DNA of 59,148 bases from JANXVY01 sp040080145 (GTDB lineage: Bacteria; Pseudomonadota; Alphaproteobacteria; Rhizobiales; Hyphomicrobiaceae). The translations under genes and the position numbers were made by a program. Below the pieces are notes generated by a model that had not been told where the DNA came from, ran no database searches, and saw only the letters and a list, made by a program, of their open reading frames with translations. Shown here piece by piece: positions 15,088 through 23,539 of the stretch (the first letter of the stretch is position 1; every line of letters starts with the position of its first letter). Where the stretch lies: NCBI GenBank assembly GCA_040080145.1, contig JBEBJA010000057.1, positions 1-59,148 of the forward strand, written 5' to 3'.

Positions 15088-18000
15088 TTAGCTGCAGCCG
15101 CTCGTGGAGCCGCAGGTATCGCACTTCAGGCAGGTGCCGTTGCGGACGAGGGTGAAGTTGCCGCATTCGCGGCAGTCTTCGCCTTCGTAGCCGCGGACTT
15201 TGGCTTCGGCGCGCCGGTCGGATGTGGTGCGCTTTGGTGCGGCTGGTGGGCGGTGGTAGAGGACTTCGGTTTCGACTTTCAGGGCGGTGGCGCCTTCAGA
15301 GCGGTAGACCGGAGCTTGCTGCATTTCGGCGGCGGCGGCGTAGAGGAGGGTTGCGTCCGACGAGGCGTAGTTTGGGGCGTCGCTGGTGTTGCCGTTCGAC
15401 GCTGCCGGGCGGGGACCGACGCGGCCGATGACGCCACGGACGAGACCTTTCGAGACGTACTTGCCGGCGGGCAATTCGATCCGGCTGTCTTCGTCGGTGT
15501 CTTCTTCGGACGAACCGAGACCGGTCTCGCCGACGATTTCGCGCGGGTCGACGTGGGCCAGATCGTGACGGCCCAGGTAGGAGACGGCGAGTTCGCGGAA
15601 GATGTAGTCGAGGATCGAGGTCGCGTTCTTGATCGTCTCGTTGCCGGTGACGAGGCCTGCTGGTTCAAAGCGGGTGAACGTGAAGGCTTCGACGTATTCT
15701 TCGAGCGGCACGCCGTACTGGAGGCCGAGCGAGATGGCGATGGCGAAGTTGTTCATGAGGCTGCGGAAAGCGGCGCCTTCCTTGTGCATGTCGATGAAGA
15801 TTTCGCCCAGTTCGCCATCTTCGTATTCGCCGGTGCGCAGGTAGACCTTGTGGCCGCCGACGGTTGCCTTCTGGGTGTAGCCCTTGCGGCGCGACGGCAT
15901 CTTCAGGCGTTCCTGCTCGCGGACGCGCTCGACGATGCGTTCGACGATGCGTTCGGCGGCAATCGTTGCGCGCTGGTTGGCGGGCTTGCTGGCGGCGAGC
16001 GCTTCGGCGGTGTCGTCGGCCTCATCGGCGTCGTCGCCCAGGACCATCGAGTTGAGCGGCTGGCTGAGCTTGGAGCCGTCGCGGTAGAGCGCGTTGGCTT
16101 TGAGGGCTAACTGCCAGGAGAGCATGTAGCTCGCCTTGCACTCTTCGACGGTGGCGTCGTTGGGCATGTTGATGGTCTTGGAGATCGCACCCGAGATGAA
16201 GGGCTGCGAGGCGGCCATCATGCGGATGTGGCTTTCGACCGAGAGGTAACGCCGGCCCTTGCGGCCGCAGGGGTTGGCGCAGTCGAACACGGCGTAGTGT
16301 TCTTGTCTGAGGTAGGGCGCGCCTTCCAAGGTCATGGCACCGCAGACGTGCTCGTTGGCGTCTTCGATCTGCTGCTTGGTGAACCCTAAGTGCGTGAGCA
16401 GGTCGAAGGCGGGGTCGGCGAGCTTATCGGCGGGGATCTTGAGGATGCCGGTGACGAAGTCGTCGCCCAAGGTCCAGCGGTTGAACACGAACTTGATGTC
16501 GAACGCGGCACCGAGGTTGCTGGCGATTTTCTCTAAGATTTCAGGGGTGAAGCCTTTGGCCTTGAGGGTCGATTCGTTGATGCCGGGGGCCTGCTTCAGG
16601 CTGCCGTGACCGACGGCGTAGGCTTCCATTTCCGCGATTTCGTTTTCGCGGTAGCCAAGGGTGCGGAGCGCTCCCGGGACGGCCTGGTTGATGATCTTGA
16701 AGTAACCGCCACCGGCGAGCTTCTTGAACTTGACGAGGGCGAAGTCGGGTTCGATGCCGGTCGTGTCGCAGTCCATGACGAGGCCGATCGTGCCGGTGGG
16801 GGCGACGACGGAGGCCTGGGCGTTGCGGAAGCCGTGCTGCTGGCCAAGCGCGATGGCTTGGTCCCAGGCGCGCTGGGCAGCGGCGATCAGGCGTTGATCG
16901 GGGCAGCCGACGTGGTCGAGCGGCACTGGATCAATGGCGAGCTTTTCGTAGCCTTCCGACTTGCCGTAGGCGGCGCGGCGGTGGTTGCGGATGACGCGCA
17001 GCATGTCGCTGGCGTTATCGGCGTAGCCCGGGAAGGCGCCGAGTTCGGATGCCATGTCGGCAGACGTTGCATAGGCGACGCCGGTCATGATGGCCGAGAT
17101 CGCGCCGCAGATGGAGCGGCCTTCGCGCGAGTCATAGGGGATGCCGGCCGTCATCAGCAGGCCGCCGATGTTGGCAAAGCCGAGGCCGAGGGTGCGGTAG
17201 CGGTAGGAGAGTTCCGCAATCTGGCGGCTTGGGAACTGCGCCATGAGGACGGAGATTTCCAGCACGATGGTCCACAGGCGGCAGGCGTGTTCGAACGCCG
17301 GGGCGTCGAAGGCACCGTCCTTCTGGCGGAACTGGAGCAGGTTCATCGAGGCCAAGTTGCAGGCCGTATCGTCGAGGAACATGTATTCAGAGCAGGGGTT
17401 CGATGCGCGGATCGGGCCCGACTTGGGGCAGGTGTGCCAGTCGTTGATGGTGGTGTGGAACTGGATGCCGGGGTCAGCGGAGGCCCAGGCGGCGTGACCG
17501 ATACTGTCCCACAGGTCGCGGGCTTTGAGGGTCTTCGTCACCTTGCCGTCTTTGCGGGCGGTGAGCTTCCAGTCTTTGTCTTCGTTGACGGCGTTGAGGA
17601 ATTCGTCGGTGACGCGGACCGAGTTGTTCGAGTTCTGGCCGGCAACCGTCAGGTAGGCTTCGCTGTCCCAGTCGGTATCGAAGACGGGGAAGTCGATGTC
17701 CTTGAAGCCCTGCTTGGCGAACTGGATGACGCGCAGGATGTAGTTGTTGGGCACGTCATCGCGGCGGGCGTCTTTGATGGCGCGCTTGAGGGCCGGGTTG
17801 CGGGCGGGCTCGAAGCACGCATCACCCTCGGCTTCGCAGTTGACGCAGGCCTTCATGATGGCCTTGAGGCGCTTCTGGCAGATCTTGGAGCCGGTCACGA
17901 GGGCGGCAACCTTCTGTTCTTCGCGAACCTTCCAGTTCACGTATTCTTCGATGTCGGGATGGTCGACGTCGACGACGCACATTTTGGCGGCGCGGCGGGT

Positions 18001-18819
18001 GGTGCCGCCCGATTTGATGGCGCCGGCTGCGCGGTCGCCGATCTTGAGGAAGCTCATCAGGCCGGACGAGCGGCCGCCGCCCGAGAGGCGCTCGTTCGAG
18101 CCGCGCAGGGACGAGAAGTTGGTGCCGGTGCCGGAGCCGTACTTGAACAGGCGGGCTTCGCGGACCCACAGGTCCATGATGCCGCCTTCGTTGACGAGGT
18201 CATCTTCGACGGATTGGATAAAGCAGGCGTGCGGCTGCGGGTGCTCATAGGCCGAGGTGGAGGCCGTCAATTGGCCCGTGATGTGGTCGACGTACATGTG
18301 GCCTTGGCCGGGGCCGTCGATGCCGTAGGCCCAGTGGAGGCCGGTGTTGAACCACTGCGGGGAGTTGGGAGCGGCCATTTGCATGGCGAGCATGTAGCGG
18401 TGCTCGTCGTAGAAGGCGCGGGCGTCTTCCTCGGTGGTGAAGTAGCCGCCCTTCTGGCCCCAGTAGGTCCAGGTTCCAGCGAGGCGGTCGAACACCTGGC
18501 GGGCGTCGGTTTCACCGGTGATGCGTTCGGACTGTGGGAGTTCGGCCAATGCACGCTCGTCGGCGACCGAGCGCCAGAGCCACGATGGGATCTGGGTTTC
18601 TTCGATGCGCTTCAAGCGCTTCGGCACGCCGGCCTTGCGGAAGTACTTCTGGGCAAGGATGTCGGCGGCGACCTGGCTCCAATGCTCGGGCACGTAGAAG
18701 CCATCGAGCTTGAAGACGGCGGAACCGTCGGGGTTCTTGATTTCGCTGGTCGCACGCCGGAACTTGATCGTTTCGTAGGGAGATTTGCCGGCTTCCGTAA
18801 AGCGACGTGCGATTTTCAT
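15088..18819 (-). CDS. nrdJ: Class II (adenosylcobalamin-dependent) ribonucleotide reductase
   Basis: A 1243-residue enzyme that converts ribonucleotides to deoxyribonucleotides with a B12-generated radical, independent of oxygen. Visible features: the N-terminal segment PYETIKFRRATSEIKNPDGS, the substrate-site motif NPCSEYMFLDDTACNLASMN with catalytic cysteine, the radical-loop segment ASVVAPTGTIGLVMDCDTTG, and a cysteine-rich zinc-ribbon-like end (CRECGNFTL...CLKCDTCGSTSGCS). The size matches long alphaproteobacterial NrdJ. The start at 18819 follows GGGGACAC; the frame is open to 18957. NrdR is encoded at 35284 and a B12 receptor at 50054, which fits B12 dependence. Confidence 0.96.
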   Translation of the reverse strand: MKIARRFTEAGKSPYETIKFRRATSEIKNPDGSAVFKLDGFYVPEHWSQVAADILAQKYFRKAGVPKRLKRIEETQIPSWLWRSVADERALAELPQSERITGETDARQVFDRLAGTWTYWGQKGGYFTTEEDARAFYDEHRYMLAMQMAAPNSPQWFNTGLHWAYGIDGPGQGHMYVDHITGQLTASTSAYEHPQPHACFIQSVEDDLVNEGGIMDLWVREARLFKYGSGTGTNFSSLRGSNERLSGGGRSSGLMSFLKIGDRAAGAIKSGGTTRRAAKMCVVDVDHPDIEEYVNWKVREEQKVAALVTGSKICQKRLKAIMKACVNCEAEGDACFEPARNPALKRAIKDARRDDVPNNYILRVIQFAKQGFKDIDFPVFDTDWDSEAYLTVAGQNSNNSVRVTDEFLNAVNEDKDWKLTARKDGKVTKTLKARDLWDSIGHAAWASADPGIQFHTTINDWHTCPKSGPIRASNPCSEYMFLDDTACNLASMNLLQFRQKDGAFDAPAFEHACRLWTIVLEISVLMAQFPSRQIAELSYRYRTLGLGFANIGGLLMTAGIPYDSREGRSICGAISAIMTGVAYATSADMASELGAFPGYADNASDMLRVIRNHRRAAYGKSEGYEKLAIDPVPLDHVGCPDQRLIAAAQRAWDQAIALGQQHGFRNAQASVVAPTGTIGLVMDCDTTGIEPDFALVKFKKLAGGGYFKIINQAVPGALRTLGYRENEIAEMEAYAVGHGSLKQAPGINESTLKAKGFTPEILEKIASNLGAAFDIKFVFNRWTLGDDFVTGILKIPADKLADPAFDLLTHLGFTKQQIEDANEHVCGAMTLEGAPYLRQEHYAVFDCANPCGRKGRRYLSVESHIRMMAASQPFISGAISKTINMPNDATVEECKASYMLSWQLALKANALYRDGSKLSQPLNSMVLGDDADEADDTAEALAASKPANQRATIAAERIVERIVERVREQERLKMPSRRKGYTQKATVGGHKVYLRTGEYEDGELGEIFIDMHKEGAAFRSLMNNFAIAISLGLQYGVPLEEYVEAFTFTRFEPAGLVTGNETIKNATSILDYIFRELAVSYLGRHDLAHVDPREIVGETGLGSSEEDTDEDSRIELPAGKYVSKGLVRGVIGRVGPRPAASNGNTSDAPNYASSDATLLYAAAAEMQQAPVYRSEGATALKVETEVLYHRPPAAPKRTTSDRRAEAKVRGYEGEDCRECGNFTLVRNGTCLKCDTCGSTSGCS

Positions 18820-19077
18820 AACGAGTGTCCCCAGTGGTGCCCGATGTGATCGAGCGATTATTGTTGGCGTGACGCATGACGGCGAGCCTGCGTTCCGTTC
18901 CAGAAAAAGCCCGCAGAAAACCTGTCGCAGCGGAGCGCTACGGTGGTGATTTTTCAATGGCTTTGGAAGAACAGCAGGCTAAACGCGAGGCGACTGACGC
19001 GGACGTGCGCGGCCTACAGACAACGAGGAACACAGCGCGACGACCGTAGGGTTAAACTGGCCGATTCGAGGGGTGCT

Positions 19078-19124
19078 TGTCTAGATGTAGTGGGGCGCGG
19101 ATACATCCATACTAGCGCTGGGCA
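19078..19124 (-). promoter_or_regulatory. Possible tandem NrdR boxes for nrdJ
   Basis: TGTCTAGATGTAGTGG (19078-19093) resembles the NrdR box (CTA-N4-TAG core with a CACT/AGTG edge). A weaker CTAG-containing match lies exactly 31 bases on (19109-19124), close to the spacing typical of paired NrdR boxes. The second box matches poorly. Confidence 0.3.
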
Positions 19125-19137
19125 AAACGTGCACAGT

Positions 19138-19147
19138 TTGTGGATAA
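19138..19147 (+). promoter_or_regulatory. DnaA box
   Basis: TTGTGGATAA is a perfect reverse complement of TTATCCACA plus one base. It is followed by CTTGTGCG, a context repeated at 19325. E. coli nrdAB is controlled by DnaA, so a regulatory role at nrdJ is plausible. Confidence 0.5.
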
Positions 19148-19324
19148 CTTGTGCGTAGCGCGGGAGTAGGCAGGGGCATGTTAACCTTGCGCTCAATACC
19201 TATCGGCGATGCTGGCGTGTGGGGGATCCGGGAGAGGATTGGACACAGCCGAGAACGCCGCAGCAGAACTAGCCGATTCCTAGCTGTTGAGTGTGGCCGC
19301 AAGGCACCAAAATTGCGGACCGGG

Positions 19325-19334
19325 TGGTGGATAA
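19325..19334 (+). promoter_or_regulatory. Near-perfect DnaA box
   Basis: TGGTGGATAA has one mismatch to TTGTGGATAA and is followed by CTTTGTGCG, echoing the site at 19138. The two sites are direct repeats 187 bases apart. Confidence 0.4.
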
Positions 19335-19448
19335 CTTTGTGCGGCGCACGCTTGGATGGTCTGTGGCCGTTGCGTCAGTCCTAAGAGTTGCTTGTAATTC
19401 CGTTCATAATCATTGAAACTCTTGTGCGAATGTGAGGTGGAGGTTGCG

Positions 19449-19898
19449 ATGCCGTGCGGCGTGAAATCAGGAGATTGCGCGTTCGAGCAAGCCCATAACG
19501 ACTGGATTACGGGTGATCTGGTCGGGTTTTTGGCCAAGTTCAGCGAGGATATCGTTTGGATCGTGAATATGGACGGCGTGGGCGTGCCCTACGTTTCAAG
19601 CGCGGTCGGCAAGGAGGACTTGCGGTGGCGGCTGCAACACTTGATGGAGACCTTCGACATCGCTCAGTTCAGTATCGACGTGATTGAGCATGGTCCAGAC
19701 GTGTGCCGCTCCGTGATCAGTATCGTGTATGTTCACCGCAGCACCGGCGAGCCGCTCGATGTGAAACTGCGCTTTACCGGGAGGCAGCGCGACGGGATCA
19801 TTGTCAGCATGGAGGAAAGTTCCGATGCCGCCTATGTCGTTGCATACAACAGGTTCGTGGAGTTCTTAGAGGCGACGCGAGACCCGCGGTGCGGGTAG
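19449..19898 (+). CDS. SnoaL/NTF2-like domain protein
   Basis: A 149-residue protein with the alpha+beta cone pattern of the SnoaL-like group: an N-terminal helix with NDWITGDLVGFLAKFSEDIVW, then VPYVSSAVGKEDLRWRLQHLM and strands including RSVISIVYVHRSTGEPLDVK. The family covers small ligand-binding proteins and isomerases, so no substrate can be named. GGTGGAGG ahead of the ATG at 19449 fixes the start. It is divergent from nrdJ. Confidence 0.65.
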   Translation: MPCGVKSGDCAFEQAHNDWITGDLVGFLAKFSEDIVWIVNMDGVGVPYVSSAVGKEDLRWRLQHLMETFDIAQFSIDVIEHGPDVCRSVISIVYVHRSTGEPLDVKLRFTGRQRDGIIVSMEESSDAAYVVAYNRFVEFLEATRDPRCG

Positions 19899-20027
19899 TC
19901 TGCACGAGAACCATCGCTCACTCTCTATATGCGGCATGACGCTACGGACGGCGCTACCAAAATCGCAGGCGGACAGGCGGCCTCGCCGCTGGACACCGGC
20001 CACGCCAATAGTTTATTCCATGACGCC

Positions 20028-20426
20028 ATGAGCATCATTTCCGAGATCTTTTCCTGGTGGGGTGGCAACACCTGGGGAACCCGCGTCACACTGTGGCGGC
20101 AAGGCACGTTCGTTGGCAGCGACGAACTGGGCAACAAATACTATGCGCAGACAAAAGGCGTCGGTCCGATGGGGATGCAGCGCCGCTGGGTCACCTATAC
20201 GGACCTTGCCGATGGTTCCAAGGTTACGCCGGACTGGCACGCCTGGTTGCATCACATGGTCGATACGCCGCCGACGCAGGAGACGTATACGCCCAAGTCC
20301 TGGCAGAAGCCGCACAAGATGAACATGACCGGGTCGGGGGCAGCCTATCGCCCCAGCGGTTCGATCCTGGGAACGGGTGAGCGTCCGAAGGCGACCGGCG
20401 ACTATAAGCCGTGGCGGCCGGAGTAA
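20028..20426 (+). CDS. NDUFA12 homologue, complex I accessory subunit
   Basis: A 132-residue protein resembling the 17.2-kDa NDUFA12 subunit of NADH:ubiquinone oxidoreductase: IFSWWGGNTWGTRVTLWRQG, FVGSDELGNKYYAQ, RRWVTYT and DWHAWLHHMVDTPP, ending TGDYKPWRPE. In alphaproteobacteria and mitochondria it is a supernumerary subunit important for assembly of the peripheral arm. The ATG at 20028 begins at the family's normal N-terminus; an in-frame ATG at 19929 would add 33 unconserved residues. The DUF2155 gene follows. Confidence 0.9.
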   Translation: MSIISEIFSWWGGNTWGTRVTLWRQGTFVGSDELGNKYYAQTKGVGPMGMQRRWVTYTDLADGSKVTPDWHAWLHHMVDTPPTQETYTPKSWQKPHKMNMTGSGAAYRPSGSILGTGERPKATGDYKPWRPE

Positions 20427-20648
20427 CGGGCGTCCTGAGTATCGCGGGTCAGGCGCTGGTCGCTTCGCGCGTAGGGGTATCGCCCTACAACCCATTTTAG
20501 GGGTGACCCCTCTGACTCCCCTCTTTTGCGCCAAAGTGAAGCGAGGGGTCGTGTGCCGATTGGCCCCACTCGTGACACCATTTTTGCGGTACGGTGGCGT
20601 TCGTGATGATCCCGGCTGGAAAGCTCGTTCAAGGTGGCCAACGCTGCG

Positions 20649-21146
20649 ATGAAGTCTAATTTGATCAAGGCACTGCTCGTTGGGATTGCCGCCGTGGCCG
20701 CTGGGCCTGCGCAGGCCCAGCGAATCGAAAACAAGGTCGCGGTTTTTGCTGCGCTCGATAAGGTGACCGCGCGGATCTCGAAGCTCGAAGCGCCGCTGGG
20801 GGAAACCGTGAAATTCGGTTCGCTCAAGCTGACCACGAAGGTTTGTTATTCGCGGTCTGCAACCGAGCAGCCTAAGACGTCCACGTTTGTCGAAGTCGAC
20901 GAGACAATGTTGAGCGGCCAGGAAAAGCGCTTGTTCGCCGGCTGGATGTTCGCCGAAAGTCCCGGTCTGCATGCGGTCGAACATCCGGTGTTCGATATCT
21001 GGCTGACGGACTGCAAACAGCCGGTCAAGCCGGTGCCGCAGGCGGCTGCCGTCAAGCCGGGCCAGGTGCCTGCTACCGGTGGTGTTATCGCGCCCGCCGA
21101 TGGTGGCGAGGCCCCGCTCGAACCGCGCCGCCGCGCACGGCGGTGA
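20649..21146 (+). CDS. DUF2155 family secreted protein
   Basis: A 165-residue protein with a signal peptide (MKSNLIKALLVGIAAVAAGP, cut near AQA). The mature part carries the DUF2155 pattern: VAVFAALDKVTARISKLEAP, KFGSLKLTTKVCYSR and RLFAGWMFAESPGLHAVEHP, ending FDIWLTDCK with two conserved cysteines. The Pro/Ala-rich, Arg-rich tail is variable. Function is unknown, but DUF2155 next to NDUFA12 is a recurrent alphaproteobacterial pairing. A GTG at 20634 is an alternative start. Confidence 0.85.
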   Translation: MKSNLIKALLVGIAAVAAGPAQAQRIENKVAVFAALDKVTARISKLEAPLGETVKFGSLKLTTKVCYSRSATEQPKTSTFVEVDETMLSGQEKRLFAGWMFAESPGLHAVEHPVFDIWLTDCKQPVKPVPQAAAVKPGQVPATGGVIAPADGGEAPLEPRRRARR

Positions 21147-21255
21147 GGGATTTTCGATTCGTTCCGGATCAAACTCCGATTCCAAACACACTGTTTCTCC
21201 GGACGGCGCTGCACTTGCCGATCCGGGGTCCTTACCAGCCAAAGACGGGTAAAGA

Positions 21256-21293
21256 TCCCGGATCTGCGTGCGTAAGGACGCACTTGTCCGGGA
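21256..21293 (+). terminator. Hairpin downstream of the DUF2155 gene
   Basis: Outer arms TCCCGGA / TCCGGGA enclose an inner stem GTGCGT / ACGCAC with an AAGG loop, about 110 bases after the stop. It is followed by AAAGCAGT, not by T residues, so termination is uncertain. Confidence 0.4.
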
Positions 21294-21374
21294 AAGCAGT
21301 GGAGGGAGATGCGCTTCGATCCCAACCCGCTTGGCATTTGATTGTATTTTGGGTGTCGATTTCGAAACAAATCC

Positions 21375-21400
21375 GGCGAGGCATCGGGGGATGCCTCGCC
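21375..21400. terminator. Strong hairpin between convergent genes
   Basis: GGCGAGGCAT, loop CGGGGG, ATGCCTCGCC: a perfect 10-bp stem, 26 bases past the BA14K stop on the minus strand. It probably ends BA14K transcription and may serve both strands. Confidence 0.65.
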
Positions 21401-21426
21401 GTTTAAATGTTCAGTTCAGGCTGGAT

Positions 21427-21813
21427 TTAGAGGTAGGGGCAGACGTGGCGGTGGCCGTCGTAGCCCATGTAGGTGCCCGAACTCCAGTCGAACGAGCGGT
21501 AGGTATCGGCGCACTGCTGACGGGCGCCGACCGAGCGATGGCGGCGATAACGGTAGCCTTCGTTGGCGATAATCGCACTGCCGATAATGGCACCGGCGAT
21601 GCCCAGACCGATGGCAGCGCCCCGACCGCCGTGCCGGTGGCCGCGATAGCCGTAACCGCCGCGATAGCGGACCTGTTCGACGAGCGATGCGGTGTCGCTG
21701 GTTGCGGCAGCGACGGGGCGGGTCGGGTTGGAGGCAGGGAAAGCTTGAGCTGCCTCTGCACCCAGGAGCGAAGCACACAGGGTCAGTGCAAGCAGTGCTT
21801 TGGACGTGGACAT
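21427..21813 (-). CDS. BA14K-like secreted protein
   Basis: A 128-residue protein with a signal peptide (MSTSKALLALTLCASLLGAE, cut near AQA), a Gly/Arg/His-rich middle (GGYGYRGHRHGGRG), a short glycine-rich hydrophobic stretch (AAIGLGIAGAIIGSAIIA) and the BA14K ending ARQQCADTYRSFDWSSGTYM, GYDGHRHVCP. BA14K of Brucella is an immunoreactive, lectin-like envelope protein; here only family membership is claimed. The two cysteines of the C-terminal motif are present. Confidence 0.85.
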   Translation of the reverse strand: MSTSKALLALTLCASLLGAEAAQAFPASNPTRPVAAATSDTASLVEQVRYRGGYGYRGHRHGGRGAAIGLGIAGAIIGSAIIANEGYRYRRHRSVGARQQCADTYRSFDWSSGTYMGYDGHRHVCPYL

Positions 21814-21993
21814 GGGGATTCCTTCGATAGTTACTGATCGCCGTCCAGCGGGGGCTGAACGATTGTCATCAGTGCGTGAGACTAGTAGAACGCCCGACCG
21901 TGCCGATTTCCGTCACGACAGTCACGTATATCTGTTTTTCTAGGGACAAGCAGATGAAGCGTTGCTGAACGGACCGCAGAGATTGCGCGGTCT

Positions 21994-23169
21994 TCAATCC
22001 CCGCCGCTGCTCTCGCCGCCTGACTCGTTTCCACTTTCACCCGATGAGGGTCGGCGGAAGCTGTCGTCGTGGCTGATCCAGGTGCGCTTGTCGCGGATGA
22101 TGGCTTGCACGGGGAGCTGTTCAGACAGTGGCGCGCAGCCGGGGATTTTCTTGACGGCGGTGCCGATGGCCATGAATTCGATCACGCCGCCGAGGTCGTG
22201 GATATGTGTCTTGATGCCGACAACGTCATCGGCGCCGATGGCTGTGGCTTCGTCTTTGAGCAGGCCGATGGCATGTTCGCGGGCGTCGTAAATGAGCGAG
22301 GTGAGGTCTGAGATTTCGCCGCGCGCGAGGCCTTTGAACATGGCTTTCAGCCCGCCGATCAAGCCAAGCGAGTAGACGGCGGTGCCGAGCACGAGTTTCA
22401 GCGGCATATAGCCGAGGGCGGCGAGGTTCCACATTTCCTCGCAGGTGAGGTCGGATGTGACCGGGTCCAGCGTCGCGGACGATGGCAGGGCGCTATGGGA
22501 GGCCGCGGTGCCAATCATGAGCATTTCGTGGGTGCCGGAAAATGGCATGATGCGGGTTTCAATGCCGACGACGGCGTTCGCACCGGCTTGTTTGGCTTCG
22601 CCTGCGATGCGTGCCAGCGCCAGATGGCGGGTGCGATTGAAGATGTTGGAGAATTCTTTGATCTCGCCGCGTGCCATCGTTTTCAGGCCGCCGAGCAGTC
22701 CGCCGACGATGCCGACCGAATACGCGACGTTGCCGAATACGAATTGGCGCGGGTCATAGCCTGCATCCATCATGCAATAGAGTTCCTGGCCATTGGAACT
22801 CGTCGAAAACATGGTTTTGCCGGCGTTGGTGCCGGTGTGGTGGAGGCCGGAAGCAACGGAGAGGAATTCAACATTGCCCTGCATGGTGCGCAGTTCGCTC
22901 GTCACGCCGGTGACGCCGTCGGCTTTGTGACGGTGGGCTTCCTGCAAGAGGCGGGCCTGTGATTGGTGACGCCCTTCGGAGATGATCGACGTGATCTGGG
23001 AGACCTCGCCGCCGAAGGCTGCCTGGAAGCCTGCGCCGATCGAGCCGAGTACGCCGAGCGAGTGGACGGAATTGCCGATCAGTAGTTCGCCGGGCGTCAT
23101 GCCTTTGAGTTTAAGGCAATACATCTCATTACCCGAAAGTCCTGTCATTCTCGGTCCAGCAGACGGCAT
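21994..23169 (-). CDS. Protein with three tandem YbjQ (heavy-metal-binding, PF01906-like) domains
   Basis: A 391-residue protein made of three related units at about 16-110, 128-223 and 243-340. Each has (G)NSVHSLGVLG / GNVAYSVGIVGG / GTAVYSLGLIGG, then GEV/GEI...(T/N)..., a helix ending ADGV/ANAV/ADDV-VGI and a final strand with SVASG / MIGTA / AIGTA. YbjQ domains are usually 100-residue single-domain proteins forming pentamers; the metal-binding label is historical. The Ser/Gly-rich tail (GESGNESGGESSGGD) is low complexity. AGAAGGAAT precedes the ATG. No signal peptide or membrane helix is seen. Function unknown. Confidence 0.8.
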   Translation of the reverse strand: MPSAGPRMTGLSGNEMYCLKLKGMTPGELLIGNSVHSLGVLGSIGAGFQAAFGGEVSQITSIISEGRHQSQARLLQEAHRHKADGVTGVTSELRTMQGNVEFLSVASGLHHTGTNAGKTMFSTSSNGQELYCMMDAGYDPRQFVFGNVAYSVGIVGGLLGGLKTMARGEIKEFSNIFNRTRHLALARIAGEAKQAGANAVVGIETRIMPFSGTHEMLMIGTAASHSALPSSATLDPVTSDLTCEEMWNLAALGYMPLKLVLGTAVYSLGLIGGLKAMFKGLARGEISDLTSLIYDAREHAIGLLKDEATAIGADDVVGIKTHIHDLGGVIEFMAIGTAVKKIPGCAPLSEQLPVQAIIRDKRTWISHDDSFRRPSSGESGNESGGESSGGD

Positions 23170-23323
23170 GGCGCATTCCTTCTGTGCAGTGTTATGATAG
23201 GTTAGACAATTGTGGGACGATTTCGTCCAGAGGAACGATCAGAGCTCACCGGTCATTGCTGGAAGCTGTTCGCGTAAGATTCCAGGCAGCACCGGTGGAT
23301 CATTGGCGCTTGAGGAGTTACCG

Positions 23324-23506
23324 ATGCAAATGCATTTAGACTCTACCCGTCCGCGCGATTTCATGGATTTGCGCTTCTTTAAGTCGGGTGATGCGTTCGC
23401 TTTGATGATTGTCGTGACTATTGCAGTCGCGGGTATGGCCATCTCGGAGGCATTCCTTGCTACCGCCGACACGACTCTGCTCTTTAATGCGATGTCGCGA
23501 CCTTAA
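23324..23506 (+). CDS. Small single-pass membrane protein, 60 residues
   Basis: MQMHLDSTRPRDFMDLRFFK precedes a hydrophobic helix (FALMIVVTIAVAGMAI) and a short tail. GAGGAG lies 7 bases before the ATG. It is not recognised. The open frame extends upstream to 23210, but the ribosome site supports this start. It is divergent from the YbjQ gene and convergent with hemB. Confidence 0.5.
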   Translation: MQMHLDSTRPRDFMDLRFFKSGDAFALMIVVTIAVAGMAISEAFLATADTTLLFNAMSRP

Positions 23507-23539
23507 CGGGCCGGTTTAGTCGGCCAAGCGCTTGCCGAT

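Larger units (their letters stand above)
18820..19448. other. Long gene-free region upstream of nrdJ
   Basis: About 630 bases between the divergent nrdJ and NTF2-like genes with no convincing open frame. It holds one perfect and one near-perfect DnaA box and two weak NrdR-like boxes, listed separately. Confidence 0.7.

Noticed and set aside
16606..18849. A 747-codon open frame on the plus strand
   Set aside because: It is the antisense of nrdJ with Gly/Val/Ala/Asp-rich translation and no recognisable domain.
19078..19334. The DnaA-box region as a replication origin
   Set aside because: Only two boxes, no clear AT-rich unwinding region, and no dnaA, parA or repABC genes nearby; a regulatory role at nrdJ is simpler.
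20013..21242. A 409-codon open frame on the minus strand
   Set aside because: It covers the complementary strand of the NDUFA12 and DUF2155 genes and has no ribosome site or family features.
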